Shown here in pieces: positions 8,001-17,876 of a stretch of DNA of 64,000 nucleotides; the first letter of the stretch is position 1; each line of letters begins with the position of its first letter. Position numbers and translations under genes: made by a program. The notes beneath the pieces were generated by a model. It did no database searches. It was not told where the DNA came from and saw only the letters and a list, made by a program, of their open reading frames with translations. Source of the DNA: Polynucleobacter sphagniphilus (lineage in GTDB: Bacteria > Pseudomonadota > Gammaproteobacteria > Burkholderiales > Burkholderiaceae); contig NZ_MPIY01000017.1 in assembly GCF_001953355.1 (NCBI RefSeq), positions 289,782 through 353,781 on the forward strand, read 5' to 3'.

Positions 8001-9317
8001 CTAATGATTTAAGTTCTTCCCTTTTGTCTCGGGCAAGAAAATGGCTGCAATGATTGCTGCGGTACCCAAAAAAAGTGTTGGATACCATAGACCAGCCAAA
8101 GAGTCGGGCCATTGTTGATTGAGCCAGGTGACGATTAAAGGTAGAAGCCCTCCTATCCAACCTGCTGCGAGATTATGCGGAAGGGCGGCTGCACTGCTTC
8201 TTGATTTGGCTGGAAAGAGTTCTGCAAGTAGGGCTGTTTGAGGTCCAACGACAAGCGCTAAGATTCCTGATAAGCCAATCAGAATGGCAATAATATAAAT
8301 CGTCCCCGGGTTGCCCCGGATGATATGAAATGCAGGGATGATACATAGTGCCCCTAGAATCAACCCACCGAGTACCACCGGCTTTCTTCCAACCTTGTCT
8401 GATAACCACCCAGAAAAAATAGTGAAGGGCATGAGCGATAGGGTCGCATAAATGCTGATGTTATCTGCGAGATATGCAGGTAGTTGTGTAGAAGTTTTGA
8501 GGAAGATCGTTGTGTAGACCTGGGTGCAGAAGAACAATATTGCGCCACCCGATGAAACGCAGAAAAAAATCACAAACATTTTTTTTAGAGTTACTCGGTC
8601 TTTCAGATTCTCACGAAGAGGATTGTTTATTTGGTTTCCATCTTTGATGAGATTAAGAAAGACGGGCGTTTCTTCAAGTGCCAGTCTGGCTTTAAATCCA
8701 AGGAGTAAAAGTACTAAGGAGATCCAAAAGGGTACACGCCATCCCCAAGATTGGAATTCTTCTGGGCTTAGCCAATGTTGGAGTAAGGCGATTTGCAAAG
8801 TGGAGGCAAGAATACCTAATGGCCCCATCAACTGTAAGAAACTTGTCTGAAAGCCTCGATGTTTCTCCCCCGCATGCTCGGTCAAATACACTGCACTGCC
8901 ACCGATTTCACCTCCAGCTGAGAGTCCTTGCAATAGCCTGAGTGAAACAAGCAGTATGGGAGCCCAGATTCCGATCTGACTATGTGTTGGTAAAAAGCCA
9001 ACACACACAGTAGCGACACCCATGAGCACAATAGTGATCATAAAGACCGGCCTGCGACCAATACGATCGCCCAAACTACCAAAGATAGCAGCCCCTACAG
9101 GGCGTACGATCATGCCTACTCCAAAGGTTGCTAGACTTGCTAGCAGGCCTGAAGCAGGATCATGGGAGGGGAAGAATAGGGGTCCAAATGTCACTGCTAG
9201 AGTGGCAAATGTCAGAAAATCGTACCATTCTAAAAAGGTGCCAAAGCAGGCAGCAATCGCCACTTTTCTGTAGGTCTGCGCCGCTTTATTTGATGCAGAG
9301 ATAGTTTTCGTTATCAC
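8001..9317 (-). CDS. MFS transporter, metabolite:H+ symporter (MHS/ProP-like) family
   Basis: A 438-residue, 12-helix major facilitator. The N-terminus AACFGTFLEWYDFLTFATLAVTFGPLFFP and the cytoplasmic loop GSLGDRIGRRPVFMITIVLMG are the signature of the metabolite:H+ symporter subfamily, which takes up osmolytes and organic acids such as proline/betaine, citrate or alpha-ketoglutarate. The second-half copy of the loop, SGWLSDKVGRKPVVLGG, is also present. The start appears to be GTG (9317) with no obvious Shine-Dalgarno; substrate cannot be assigned. It converges on the TPR gene with only 18 bp between and follows rmuC on the same strand. Confidence 0.85.
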   Translation of the reverse strand: MITKTISASNKAAQTYRKVAIAACFGTFLEWYDFLTFATLAVTFGPLFFPSHDPASGLLASLATFGVGMIVRPVGAAIFGSLGDRIGRRPVFMITIVLMGVATVCVGFLPTHSQIGIWAPILLVSLRLLQGLSAGGEIGGSAVYLTEHAGEKHRGFQTSFLQLMGPLGILASTLQIALLQHWLSPEEFQSWGWRVPFWISLVLLLLGFKARLALEETPVFLNLIKDGNQINNPLRENLKDRVTLKKMFVIFFCVSSGGAILFFCTQVYTTIFLKTSTQLPAYLADNISIYATLSLMPFTIFSGWLSDKVGRKPVVLGGLILGALCIIPAFHIIRGNPGTIYIIAILIGLSGILALVVGPQTALLAELFPAKSRSSAAALPHNLAAGWIGGLLPLIVTWLNQQWPDSLAGLWYPTLFLGTAAIIAAIFLPETKGKNLNH

Positions 9318-9339
9318 CAGCTAAGTGAGCAAGAAATTG

Positions 9340-10617
9340 TTAGTCTGTATCGGATTCCGAGGAATCTAACAGGGGGGTAGAGATGGATTTGCTGGGTTTG
9401 ACGCCGAGCTCTCGTACTCTTTCTGCAGTTCGAATCAAGTTTCCTTTGCCAGACTTGAGTTTATTGAAGGCATCGTGATAGCTGGTTTGAGCCTGATCCA
9501 AACGTTGCCCTAGTTTTTCTAAATCATCTACAAAGCCGACAAATTTATCGTATAGCGTGCCGCATTGCTTGGCGATTTCAAGGGCATTGCGGTTTTGATG
9601 ATCCTGTCTCCACAGATGTGCCACGGTTCTGAGGGTGGCCATCAAGGTGCTAGGGCAAACCAAAACAATATTTTTGGCCAAAGCTTCTTGATAAAGGTTT
9701 GGTGCGGTTTTGAGAGCTAGTAAAAAAGCGGGTTCGATCGGCACAAACATCAATACGAAGTCTACTGAGCCTAAGCCATAGAGGGCGCTATAGTTTTTGT
9801 TTGAAAGACCCTGAATATGCTGACGTAAAGACTGAATATGGGCCGCAAGTTCTTGCTCTGCTACCGTTGGATCAGTTGTCTGTGCATATCGGGCATAGGC
9901 TGTGATGGAGACTTTGCTGTCAACCACTAGACTTCTGCCTTCAGGTAGTTTGACTACAACGTCTGGTTGTAAGCGTGAACCGTCAGTCAGAGTGTGGCTA
10001 TCTTGTACTACGTACTCTTCACCTTTGCGCAGGCCTGAGGACTCGAGAATCGACTCCAGAACTAGTTCGCCCCAATTTCCCTGAACCTTAGAGTCTCCTT
10101 TGAGTGCTTGGGTAAGCGAGCGAGTCTCATCAGACATGCGTAAATTTAAATTAGCCAAGCGTTCAATTTCACTCTTGAGGGCAAAGCGTTCGCGCGCTTC
10201 ATTTCCATAAGAATTACTAACCTGCTCTTTAAATTCTGTGAGCTTAGTTTGCAGGGGCTTTAATAGAGCGTCTAGATTGGCAGCATTCTGCTCGGTAAAG
10301 CGCTTGGATTTATCTTCCAAGATTTCATTAGCTAAATTCTTAAACTGACTCGTTAACGCTTCCTTAGCTTCATTGAGGGACTCCAATCTACCAAGGCCTT
10401 GTTTGCGCTCTGAATCGAGTGCTGCCTCTAAACGAATTGCATTTTGAATAGCCTGGTCTCGCTCATCTCGAAGCAGGGTGGACTTCTCTGATTGTGCTTG
10501 CACTTCTTGCTTGCTCAGAGCAAGTGCTGAGCGTAAGCTCAAGGCATAAAAAAGAAGGCCTACACAAAGGCCAAATGGCAGACTAAAAAGCACTAGCGAG
10601 CCGAGATCGAAAGTCAC
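9340..10617 (-). CDS. rmuC: DNA recombination protein RmuC
   Basis: A 425-residue RmuC. One N-terminal transmembrane helix (about residues 7-28) is followed by a long charged coiled coil (about 30-165) and the conserved RmuC domain (QGNWGELVLESILESSGLRKGEEYVVQDS..., then RPDVVVKLPEGRSLVVDSKVS, with the DSKVS motif of a nuclease-like fold). RmuC limits inversions at short inverted repeats in E. coli; its biochemical activity is not settled. The start is GTG at 10617, 19 bp after grxD, so it is in the hemA-prfA-prmC-grxD string. Confidence 0.93.
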   Translation of the reverse strand: MTFDLGSLVLFSLPFGLCVGLLFYALSLRSALALSKQEVQAQSEKSTLLRDERDQAIQNAIRLEAALDSERKQGLGRLESLNEAKEALTSQFKNLANEILEDKSKRFTEQNAANLDALLKPLQTKLTEFKEQVSNSYGNEARERFALKSEIERLANLNLRMSDETRSLTQALKGDSKVQGNWGELVLESILESSGLRKGEEYVVQDSHTLTDGSRLQPDVVVKLPEGRSLVVDSKVSITAYARYAQTTDPTVAEQELAAHIQSLRQHIQGLSNKNYSALYGLGSVDFVLMFVPIEPAFLLALKTAPNLYQEALAKNIVLVCPSTLMATLRTVAHLWRQDHQNRNALEIAKQCGTLYDKFVGFVDDLEKLGQRLDQAQTSYHDAFNKLKSGKGNLIRTAERVRELGVKPSKSISTPLLDSSESDTD

Positions 10618-10636
10618 TAGAGGTCGACTTTTTAAA

Positions 10637-10945
10637 TTAAGACTTTACTAATTTTTGTAATTCGCCACTCTCAAACATTTCGGTCATGATGTCAGATCCG
10701 CCAATGAATTCGCCATTAATGTATAGTTGCGGAATCGTTGGCCAGTTAGCATATTGCTTAATGCCTTGGCGGATGCCTTCGTCATCAAAGACGTTAACAG
10801 TGTGCAGATTGTCGGCACCACATGCGTGCAGAATATTAATAGCATTGCCAGAAAATCCACATTGTGGAAATTGCGCCGTACCCTTCATAAATAGGACAAC
10901 TGGGTGACTAGTGACGATTTCTTTAATTTTTGCTTGGGTATCCAT
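10637..10945 (-). CDS. grxD: Monothiol glutaredoxin, Grx4 family
   Basis: A 102-residue glutaredoxin. The active site is the monothiol CGFS (Cys29) in MKGTAQFPQCGFSGNAINIL, and the glutathione-binding WPTIPQLYINGEFIGGSDI is intact. Grx4 proteins carry and transfer [2Fe-2S] clusters, often with BolA partners, rather than reducing disulfides. I place the start at the ATG (10945) with AAGGA 7 nt upstream on the minus strand; an adjacent in-frame TTG is less likely. It lies 81 bp downstream of prmC. Confidence 0.95.
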   Translation of the reverse strand: MDTQAKIKEIVTSHPVVLFMKGTAQFPQCGFSGNAINILHACGADNLHTVNVFDDEGIRQGIKQYANWPTIPQLYINGEFIGGSDIMTEMFESGELQKLVKS

Positions 10946-11029
10946 CAATTTTTCCTTAAGTTAAAGCTGCTTGACTATATGACAGCCTATTTTGAATAAC
11001 TCAATTTTAAGACTTTATGCAGAAAAAGG

Positions 11030-11884
11030 TTATTTGCTAATACTTTTTCTAGCCGATGCGCAACGGGCATGACCAGATAAGTCCTTGTGCACTTGCGCGC
11101 CTTCAAGGTTGGCATTTTTCATGAGGGTAATCACTGCTTCTGATTGGTCAAAACCGTGCTCAACGGCAAGTAAGCCCCCAGGCTTCAAATAATGACCCGC
11201 TTGCGAGATGATGGTTTCTAGACAGCTTAATCCAGTAGAGCCATCTGTCAGTGCGGATACAGGTTCAAATCTCAGATCCCCTTGGCTCAAATGAGGATTC
11301 TTATTCGCAATGTAAGGAGGGTTGCTCAAGATAATGTCAAATGACGTCTGGTCAGCGAGGGCTTCATACCAACTGCCCTGTCTAAATTCGACCCGATCGA
11401 TCAGTCCTAGGGTGGCTGCATTTTGCTTGGCAATCATTAATGCTTCGTCAGATTGGTCCGTAGCCGTTATTTGAGCTTTTGGCGCATTGTGTGCCACGGC
11501 AAGAGCAATTGCTCCTGAGCCCGTTCCCAGGTCCAAGATACGGGGTTGATCACTTAATTTTGCAAGCTGAGTAAGCGCAATTTCAACTAAAAGTTCAGTT
11601 TCTGGGCGCGGAATAAGGACGCCGGGACCTACCTTCAGCTCAATGTTGTAGAACCCCTTTTCTCCTAACAAGTAGGCAATGGGCTCCCCACTCATCCGTC
11701 TAGATTGAAGATACATCCAGTCCTCTAGTGCCGCTGGACTTAACTCCAAATCATCTTTGGAAAGGAGGGCTGAGCGTGGTAATTGATAGTGCTTTTCTAA
11801 AATAAAAGCGAGGAGTATTTTGGCCTCATTGCTAGGAAGCGTTGATTTTCCCAGCAATGCACGCAGCGAGTTACTTGAGCTCAT
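11030..11884 (-). CDS. prmC: Release-factor glutamine N5-methyltransferase PrmC
   Basis: About 284 residues. It methylates the glutamine of the GGQ motif in RF1 and RF2 using S-adenosylmethionine. The SAM-binding motif LDLGTGSGAIALAVAHNAP and the catalytic NPPY (in DIILSNPPYIANKNPHL) are present, after an all-helical N-terminal substrate-recognition domain. The ATG at 11884 is preferred to a TTG two codons upstream; both lie 12 bp or less after prfA. The prfA-prmC pairing puts the enzyme next to its substrate. Confidence 0.95.
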   Translation of the reverse strand: MSSSNSLRALLGKSTLPSNEAKILLAFILEKHYQLPRSALLSKDDLELSPAALEDWMYLQSRRMSGEPIAYLLGEKGFYNIELKVGPGVLIPRPETELLVEIALTQLAKLSDQPRILDLGTGSGAIALAVAHNAPKAQITATDQSDEALMIAKQNAATLGLIDRVEFRQGSWYEALADQTSFDIILSNPPYIANKNPHLSQGDLRFEPVSALTDGSTGLSCLETIISQAGHYLKPGGLLAVEHGFDQSEAVITLMKNANLEGAQVHKDLSGHARCASARKSISK

Positions 11885-11896
11885 TGCCAACTGAAA

Positions 11897-12976
11897 TCAG
11901 TTGTCGCCTAAAGCAGCAAGCAATTCAGCTTGATGCTCGGATGCAAGTGCATTGCAAAGGTCATTGATATCGCCATCCATCATGGCATCAATTTTGTAGA
12001 GTGTCAGGTTGATACGATGATCAGTAATGCGCCCCTGGGGAAAGTTATAGGTACGAATCCGATCACTGCGGTCGCCTGAACCTACTAAAGACTTGCGGGT
12101 TTGTGCTTCTAGTTGGTGTTTCTCACGTTCACGGGCATCCATAATGCGTGACACTAGAACCTTCATAGCTTGTTCTTTATTGCGATGTTGACTACGATCA
12201 TCCTGACATTCCACTACGGTTCCCGTAGGCAAATGGGTAATACGAACAGCCGAATCTGTTTTATTAATATGTTGTCCACCTGCACCCGATGCCCTGAAGG
12301 TATCAATGCGTAACTCCGCTGGATTAATTTTGACGGCCTCTAACTCATCCGCTTCAGGCATGACTGCAACCGTACATGCCGACGTATGAATACGACCCTG
12401 AGTTTCAGTCTGGGGCACCCGTTGCACGCGATGGCCACCGGATTCAAATTTAAGACGTGAATACACTGACTGTCCAACTAGGCGTAATACCACCTCTTTG
12501 TATCCACCTAAATCCGATTCAGCAGAACTGACCACTTCAACCTTCCATCCTTGGCGCTCTGCAAATCTGGTGTACATCCGCAAGAGATCGCCTGCAAACA
12601 AAGCGCTCTCATCGCCGCCTGTACCAGCCCGAATTTCTAGGAAGACATTGCGATCATCGTTCTCATCTTTAGGAAGCAGGAGTTTTTGTAAAACACCCTC
12701 CAGCGCTTCCATGGTGGCAAGAGCCTGTTTTTGTTCTTCGTCGGCAAAGTCCTTCATTTCTGGATCTTTACGCATCTCTTCGGCCGCTTGTGCATCTGCT
12801 TCAGCCTGTTTATAGAGTGCAAATTGTTCAACGACCGTAGCAATATCAGAATGCTCGCGCGTGAGTTTCCGATACGCATCCATATCTTTGGTTGCTTCTT
12901 CGGTGGTTAAAAGGGAATTTAGTTCGGCTAAGCGTGTGTCTAGATGATCTAGCTTAGCCCGCATGCTGGGCTTCAT
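11897..12976 (-). CDS. prfA: Peptide chain release factor 1
   Basis: A 359-residue RF1 that terminates translation at UAA and UAG. The GGQ peptidyl-tRNA hydrolysis motif lies in [19 protein letters not shown]. The codon-recognition tripeptide at residues 188-190 reads P-Q-T ([13 protein letters not shown]); E. coli has P-A-T at these positions, and the outer Pro and Thr are retained. N-terminal helical domain and C-terminal basic tail are complete. The ATG at 12976 directly abuts the hemA stop, a translationally coupled hemA-prfA pair as in E. coli. Confidence 0.97.
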   Translation of the reverse strand: MKPSMRAKLDHLDTRLAELNSLLTTEEATKDMDAYRKLTREHSDIATVVEQFALYKQAEADAQAAEEMRKDPEMKDFADEEQKQALATMEALEGVLQKLLLPKDENDDRNVFLEIRAGTGGDESALFAGDLLRMYTRFAERQGWKVEVVSSAESDLGGYKEVVLRLVGQSVYSRLKFESGGHRVQRVPQTETQGRIHTSACTVAVMPEADELEAVKINPAELRIDTFRASGAGGQHINKTDSAVRITHLPTGTVVECQDDRSQHRNKEQAMKVLVSRIMDAREREKHQLEAQTRKSLVGSGDRSDRIRTYNFPQGRITDHRINLTLYKIDAMMDGDINDLCNALASEHQAELLAALGDN

Positions 12977-14290
12977 CTATTGGTCTTCTGATTTTGTATG
13001 GGATGAGAAAAGCTTGGGTAAGAGTTTGATGAGGGCATCGCGCTCAGTACCATTTGAGTGTTGTAGGGCATGCAAAGAGCCATGTAGAAATTTATTTGTT
13101 AGGCCTTGTGCCATCGCATTGAGTACCTCTTGGGGATCATCGCCACGCATCAGTCGCTTCATGGCGCGCTCTAGCTCAAGTTGTCTTAGACGTTCACCTT
13201 GCTGTTGAATATCTTGAATAAGTGGCACGGTCTTCCGTCCACTCATCCAGTGCATGAAGTTGCCAACACGATCTTCAATGATGGCTTCTGCCTGACTCAC
13301 CGCGGCTTGACGCAACGAGGCACCGGTTTGAATCATGACCCCTAGGTCGTCTACGGTATACAAATAAATATCGTTGAGGCGCGCAATTTCAGGTTCAAAA
13401 TCACGTGGAACAGCCAAGTCAATCATGACCATCGGCTTATGACGCCGTTGTTTAAGTGCGCTCTCCACCATGCCTAAACCAATGATGGGAAGAGAAGATG
13501 CCGTACTGGAAACGATGATGTCAAATTCATGTAAGCGACTTGGCAACTCAGAAAGCTTGAAGGACTCAGACTGCACCTCTTGGGCTGCGATAGTGTCGGC
13601 TAATTCTTGGCCACGCTCTACGGTGCGATTAGCAACTGCAACACTTTTTGGTTTATGTGCCACAAAATGAGTGGCACATAAAGAGATCATGTCACCCGCA
13701 CCAATGAAAAGCACACGTTGATCAGCAATACTTCCAAAGATTCGCTCTGCCAAACGGACCGATGCCGCCGCCATAGAAATCGAGTGAGCACCAATTTCAG
13801 TGGAACCGCGTACTTCTTTTGCCACTGCAAATGTTTTTTGGAATAGTTGATTCAGGTAGGTCCCGAGCACACCTGCATCGTTTGCGGTGCGTACAGCGTC
13901 TTTCATCTGTCCCAGAATTTGCGTTTCCCCAATCACCATTGAATCAAGGCCGCAGGCAACTCTGAATGCATGCCGCACAGCATCAGATTGAGGGAGGGAG
14001 TAAATGTGGGGCTGAAGACTGCTTGGAGCCAGTCGCTGGGTTTTTGCTAGCCAGTCAAACGTGGCTTCGTGAAGTATGGATGCGGCATCATCGTTAGCGG
14101 CACAATAAACCTCGGTACGATTGCAGGTTGACAAAATAGTGGCTTCTGGCAGGCCGACCTGATTCGCGCCAACTATGTGATGGCGAAGATCGTGTAGGGC
14201 TTCCTGAAGAAATTCAGGGTCAAAGGCGACCTTTTCCCGAATGGCGACCGGCGCTGTGTGATGATTGATGCCGAGTGTCAACAACTTCAT
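12977..14290 (-). CDS. hemA: Glutamyl-tRNA reductase
   Basis: A 437-residue first enzyme of the C5 tetrapyrrole pathway, reducing glutamyl-tRNA to glutamate-1-semialdehyde. Catalytic Cys56 lies in [11 protein letters not shown], the conserved [15 protein letters not shown] follows, then an NADPH-binding Rossmann domain ([18 protein letters not shown]) and the C-terminal dimerisation spine. There is no Shine-Dalgarno; instead a perfect TATAAT ends 7 nt before the ATG, suggesting a leaderless message. First gene of the minus-strand hemA-prfA-prmC-grxD-rmuC run. Confidence 0.97.
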   Translation of the reverse strand: MKLLTLGINHHTAPVAIREKVAFDPEFLQEALHDLRHHIVGANQVGLPEATILSTCNRTEVYCAANDDAASILHEATFDWLAKTQRLAPSSLQPHIYSLPQSDAVRHAFRVACGLDSMVIGETQILGQMKDAVRTANDAGVLGTYLNQLFQKTFAVAKEVRGSTEIGAHSISMAAASVRLAERIFGSIADQRVLFIGAGDMISLCATHFVAHKPKSVAVANRTVERGQELADTIAAQEVQSESFKLSELPSRLHEFDIIVSSTASSLPIIGLGMVESALKQRRHKPMVMIDLAVPRDFEPEIARLNDIYLYTVDDLGVMIQTGASLRQAAVSQAEAIIEDRVGNFMHWMSGRKTVPLIQDIQQQGERLRQLELERAMKRLMRGDDPQEVLNAMAQGLTNKFLHGSLHALQHSNGTERDALIKLLPKLFSSHTKSEDQ

Positions 14291-14291
14291 A

Positions 14292-14591
14292 ATGGCGATT
14301 ATAGATTTGAAGATGGTATTAATGGGGGCATCAATGGGGTTTTTGGCTTTTCTGGTAATTGGCGCCTTATCGGGCGCGTGTGCTTGGGCTTGCTATCCTG
14401 GCCAAAAACTGCCTGGACGACCGTGGCAGAAATTATTGATTTGCGCCCTTGGAGGCTTTGGCGCATGTATTGCAAGCGCTTATTTGGGGCAGTTTGCTGG
14501 GTATTTCCAGTCTGGCCAGATGATCGAGTGGATCGTCGTTACTCTAGTTTCTGGTCTTGTAAGCGCTCTAATCGCGGTTTTAATCAAATAA
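14292..14591 (+). CDS. Small membrane protein, possibly YeaQ/YmgE (GlsB)-like
   Basis: About 99 residues with three hydrophobic segments rich in Gly/Ala ([67 protein letters not shown]) separated by a short basic loop ([11 protein letters not shown]). The size and glycine-zipper pattern recall the GlsB/YeaQ/YmgE transglycosylase-associated family, whose function is poorly known; the resemblance is weak. The first ATG (14292) would be one base from the divergent hemA start; ATGs at 14313 or 14322 are equally possible. The 3' end overlaps the end of ung by 12 bp. Confidence 0.6.
   Translation: MAIIDLKMVLMGASMGFLAFLVIGALSGACAWACYPGQKLPGRPWQKLLICALGGFGACIASAYLGQFAGYFQSGQMIEWIVVTLVSGLVSALIAVLIK
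14298..14303 (-). promoter_or_regulatory. TATAAT -10 element 7 nt before hemA (leaderless candidate)
   Basis: Perfect -10 hexamer on the minus strand separated from the hemA ATG by CGCCATT. Transcription would start at or next to the initiation codon. No good -35 is visible at 16-18 bp. Confidence 0.5.
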
Positions 14592-15347
14592 ATTGTCTTG
14601 GCTGACGCTTGGTGGCGCGTTTTCTACCCATCGAATAGGTTCAAGATTGTGCTTTAAAAGCCACGCATTGGCCTTAGTGAAGTGCTGGCAGCTGGCAGCT
14701 GCACCAGGATACAAAAAGGGTTGATTGGTTTTGTGGACCCCTAGGCCAGAGGGGTGGGAGGATTGCAAAATCAGCTGATCAGAGGCTAATTCAATTAAGG
14801 GGAGTTTGGACTGGGCGTGACCGCCCCAAAGCATCCAAATCAAGTTTGGCTTCTGAATGGCTAAGGAAGTAATTAAACGATCAACGAGGGCTTTCCAGCC
14901 GATATGGCTGTGGCTGGCGGCTTCCCCAAGTCTGACGCTCAAAGCGGTATTGAGAAGAAGTACACCTTGTTCTGCCCAAGGATGCAGGTCACCATTAGCT
15001 AGGGTGCCAAAACCCTCCAAAGATAGTGCTTTATTGATATTGCGCAGAGAGCTAGGAAATGCCCGTGAATGTATTGGAATGTGCGACGGAATAGAAAACG
15101 CCAGGCCTTGCGCTAGTCCTGGGGAGTGATAGGGATCCTGGCCAAGAATAACCACCCGAACCCGATTGAGTGGTGTCAGTTTGAGCGCTTTGAAGAAATT
15201 CTCCGGGCTAGGACAAACAAGATTGGCCCCAAGCGCAAATTCTTTTTGTAGATTGGCCTGTAAATTTCCCCAATCTTCCGTTTGAAAATAATCACCCAGC
15301 AGTAGGCGCCAATCCTCTGGAATATCTTTTTCAGAAAAGGCAGCCAT
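14580..15347 (-). CDS. ung: Uracil-DNA glycosylase, family 1
   Basis: A 255-residue UDG that removes uracil from DNA to start base-excision repair. The water-activating motif GQDPYH has Asp71 and His74, the FxxxNP-type pocket follows (VLLLNTALSVRLGEAASH, with N/T as in proteobacterial Ung), and the minor-groove loop SHPSGLG is near the end. Its ATG overlaps the stop of the M61 peptidase gene by one base (TAATG), so it is the last gene of ubiH-dsbC-M61-ung. Tail-to-tail overlap with the small membrane ORF. Confidence 0.95.
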   Translation of the reverse strand: MAAFSEKDIPEDWRLLLGDYFQTEDWGNLQANLQKEFALGANLVCPSPENFFKALKLTPLNRVRVVILGQDPYHSPGLAQGLAFSIPSHIPIHSRAFPSSLRNINKALSLEGFGTLANGDLHPWAEQGVLLLNTALSVRLGEAASHSHIGWKALVDRLITSLAIQKPNLIWMLWGGHAQSKLPLIELASDQLILQSSHPSGLGVHKTNQPFLYPGAAASCQHFTKANAWLLKHNLEPIRWVENAPPSVSQDNLFD

Positions 15348-17128
15348 TAAGCGGGGGTAAGTGCAAACTGCTGTGGGGCCTGAGAAGAATGTAGAACAGC
15401 CATAGACTCATGCTCTAAGTCATCGCGGTAGAAAGAGAAAGCAATTGGCATATCTTCTTGTAGGCTGCCGAGTAATTGATCTAGGCGAGCGCTGGTGACG
15501 CGCTGACCGTTTATGTTGGCAAGTAAATCGCCTGCAGCAAGGCCTGCTGATTGAGCCGCTCCGCCATCCAAAACAGCAGTGATTTTCAGCCAGCCATTGA
15601 TTTCCGTGTAGCGTATGCCCAGTTGCAGTTTGATGCGCTCGAGCTGAGTTTGCTTCTTTGGGCTTACTAAAATGGCTTTAGGATCAAACCACTTTTGCAG
15701 TGGAATATCTTTTACGCCAAAAATGTAATCTGATTTAAAGCGACTCCATATTTTAGTAAAGCCATCCCCTAGTAAATTAAATATCAGCGGGTCCAAGCCA
15801 TCTTCAGCGATCCCTACTTGATTGACCCCGTGTGTTTGCCAGATGAGGCGCATGAGGTCATCAAGCGATTTGCGGTGATTGGTAAATTGGCGAATGCTTA
15901 AATCTAGTCCCAATGCTAAAAGCGCACCTTTGCCGTAATAACTGACAACCTTGTTGGCCGTGTTTTCGTCGACCTGATAGTACTTTGTCCAAGCATCAAA
16001 AGAGCTATCGGCTAAGCTTTGTTTTGTTCTTCCTGGTCCACGCAACACGCTATTCCAGTTCTCAGCAAGCAAATTTAAATAGGTTTTTAGATCAATCCGC
16101 TTGCTGCGAAACAGTTGCAAATCATCGTAGTAGCTTGTGAAGCCCTCAAACAGCCAGAGTAAGCGCGTATGGTTGCGACGGTCTAGCTGATAGGGTTGAA
16201 ATGATTTAGGCTGAATTCTTTTTACTAACCATGCATGGAAATACTCATGACTGCATAGGCCCAAGAATTCACGATAGCCCGCCTCATCAAGAGGCACCGC
16301 ATTTTGTGGGAGTTGATCCCGCCGGCACAATAATGCAGTGCTGTTACGATGCTCAAGTCCACCATAACCAGCGAGCACAGCATTTACCAAAAAGAGGTAA
16401 CTATTAAATGGTGCTTGCTTTGCTTTTGGCTCAAAGAGCCCGATGGTAGATGAGCAGATTGCCTGAAGATCGGTCGCAAGATGCGCCGCATCAACTTCAT
16501 GAAGGCATCCCTGAATCGCCATTGCATGTGGTGTGCCATTGCTCTGCCAATGGATCATCTGAAATTCACCAAAAGCAATTGGGTGATCTAGTAAATCATC
16601 ATAATTTTTGGCTAAGTAAAAACCGTAGCCCTTTGGATCAGTTTTAACAGCGCGCAAGCTCGTTTGAATTGTCCAGTGCGCTGTTGCGGCAGACTCACTA
16701 GGAACAAGGGCGAGTGCGCAGGGCAAATGCTCTTGGCCCTTGACAGCAAAACATAAACTGCTTGGATTGAAAAACCCGCGTTCATGATCTAGATAGGCTG
16801 CGCGTACAGAAGAATCGAAGGCATACACCGTAGTCAAAATTTCAACTGGACTATTGACCTTGGGAAGACGCCATTGATCGTTATCTATTCTTTCTAGCGT
16901 CAGCGGTTTAGTTCTATCACCCTCTAGATAGGCATCTATCGTTTCAATTTGTTTGCTGAAATCACGGATTAAATAGCTACCCGGAATCCAGGAAGGCATT
17001 TGAATGATTTGCCCATGCGGATCTGGGCGTGCAATGCGTAATTTAACTGCAAAGCGATGGCCGTGAAGATCTGCAGGCCAAACTGTATAAACAATTTCAG
17101 GTAAATCAGAACTCAAGCTAGTGCTCAT
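15347..17128 (-). CDS. M61-family metallopeptidase with PDZ domain
   Basis: A 593-residue peptidase of the glycyl-aminopeptidase family M61. An N-terminal beta domain (about 1-200) precedes a thermolysin-like catalytic domain with the zinc motif HEYFHAW (in LCSHEYFHAWLVKRIQP) and the downstream Glu in LWLFEGFTSYYDD. A C-terminal PDZ domain (about 495-570, with GLAAGDLLANINGQRV) probably positions substrate. No signal peptide is evident, so it is likely cytoplasmic. Related enzymes release N-terminal Gly or Ala; the native substrate is unknown. It lies 31 bp after dsbC and overlaps ung by one base. Confidence 0.9.
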   Translation of the reverse strand: MSTSLSSDLPEIVYTVWPADLHGHRFAVKLRIARPDPHGQIIQMPSWIPGSYLIRDFSKQIETIDAYLEGDRTKPLTLERIDNDQWRLPKVNSPVEILTTVYAFDSSVRAAYLDHERGFFNPSSLCFAVKGQEHLPCALALVPSESAATAHWTIQTSLRAVKTDPKGYGFYLAKNYDDLLDHPIAFGEFQMIHWQSNGTPHAMAIQGCLHEVDAAHLATDLQAICSSTIGLFEPKAKQAPFNSYLFLVNAVLAGYGGLEHRNSTALLCRRDQLPQNAVPLDEAGYREFLGLCSHEYFHAWLVKRIQPKSFQPYQLDRRNHTRLLWLFEGFTSYYDDLQLFRSKRIDLKTYLNLLAENWNSVLRGPGRTKQSLADSSFDAWTKYYQVDENTANKVVSYYGKGALLALGLDLSIRQFTNHRKSLDDLMRLIWQTHGVNQVGIAEDGLDPLIFNLLGDGFTKIWSRFKSDYIFGVKDIPLQKWFDPKAILVSPKKQTQLERIKLQLGIRYTEINGWLKITAVLDGGAAQSAGLAAGDLLANINGQRVTSARLDQLLGSLQEDMPIAFSFYRDDLEHESMAVLHSSQAPQQFALTPA

Positions 17129-17159
17129 TGTGTATGTCGTCGCTAGTGATTTTGGGCGG

Positions 17160-17876
17160 TTATTTCTGTGCGTTCAATTTCTTTTCGATATCTGCAATTT
17201 GTGCTGCCCCAGGTATGCGACTGCCATCAACAAAAAAGAGAGTGGGGGTGCCTGTAATTCCATACGTTTTGGCGAGAAGCAGATTTTTATCTAATGGCGT
17301 GGTGCAATCTGTTTTACCGCTTAAGGGCGTGCCATTAATCATCCAATCGGTATACGCTTTTGATGGGTCAGCGGAGCACCAAATTTGTTTAGCTTTCACT
17401 GTTGAGTCGGCGGAGAGTATCGGAATGAGATAGGTGTAGATGGTGACATTCTCTAGTTGCTGCATTGATTTTTCTAAACGCTTGCAGTAGCCACAATTCG
17501 GATCGGCAAACACTGCTAGTTGGCGCGAGCCATTGCCATGAATAGTTTTAAATGCGTTTGCTTGTGGTAGGTCAGACCATTTGATGCGATTTAAATCAGA
17601 CTGCCTTAGTTCGGTAATATTTTTTCCGGTAGCGACTTCGATAATGTCACCCTGAATTAAATACTTACTATCTTTATCAGTGTAGAAGACATCGCTTCCA
17701 ACAAGCACTTCATATACTCCAGCGATTGGTGATGGGCTAACGCTTTTAATCTTTGCGCTAGTGCCGAGCTTTTTCTGAAGATCGATCTTAATTTGCTGTT
17801 CAGATTGTGCATAGCTTACTGTTGCAAAAAACACAGTAGTGTAGATGAGTATTAAAGCGGCTACAAATTTATTCAA
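17160..17876 (-). CDS. dsbC: Periplasmic thiol:disulfide isomerase, DsbC/DsbG family
   Basis: About 238 residues: a signal peptide ending near SYAQSEQQ, an N-terminal dimerisation domain, a linker helix and a thioredoxin-fold catalytic domain with CGYC in DPNCGYCKRLEK, the DsbC active site. A cis-proline loop (TGTPTLFFVDG) is present. It shuffles wrong disulfides in exported proteins. No ATG exists near the 5' end. AGGAG lies 9 nt before a TTG at 17876 and only 3 nt before a TTG at 17882, so I favour 17876. Both starts lie inside the last codons of the upstream ubiH-like gene, pointing to coupled translation. Confidence 0.88.
   Translation of the reverse strand: MNKFVAALILIYTTVFFATVSYAQSEQQIKIDLQKKLGTSAKIKSVSPSPIAGVYEVLVGSDVFYTDKDSKYLIQGDIIEVATGKNITELRQSDLNRIKWSDLPQANAFKTIHGNGSRQLAVFADPNCGYCKRLEKSMQQLENVTIYTYLIPILSADSTVKAKQIWCSADPSKAYTDWMINGTPLSGKTDCTTPLDKNLLLAKTYGITGTPTLFFVDGSRIPGAAQIADIEKKLNAQK

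Noticed and set aside
14258..14605. A 115-codon frame overlapping the small membrane protein
   Set aside because: The alternative frame (14292-14591) has three clear membrane segments; this one is irregular and Trp/Arg-rich in shadow fashion.
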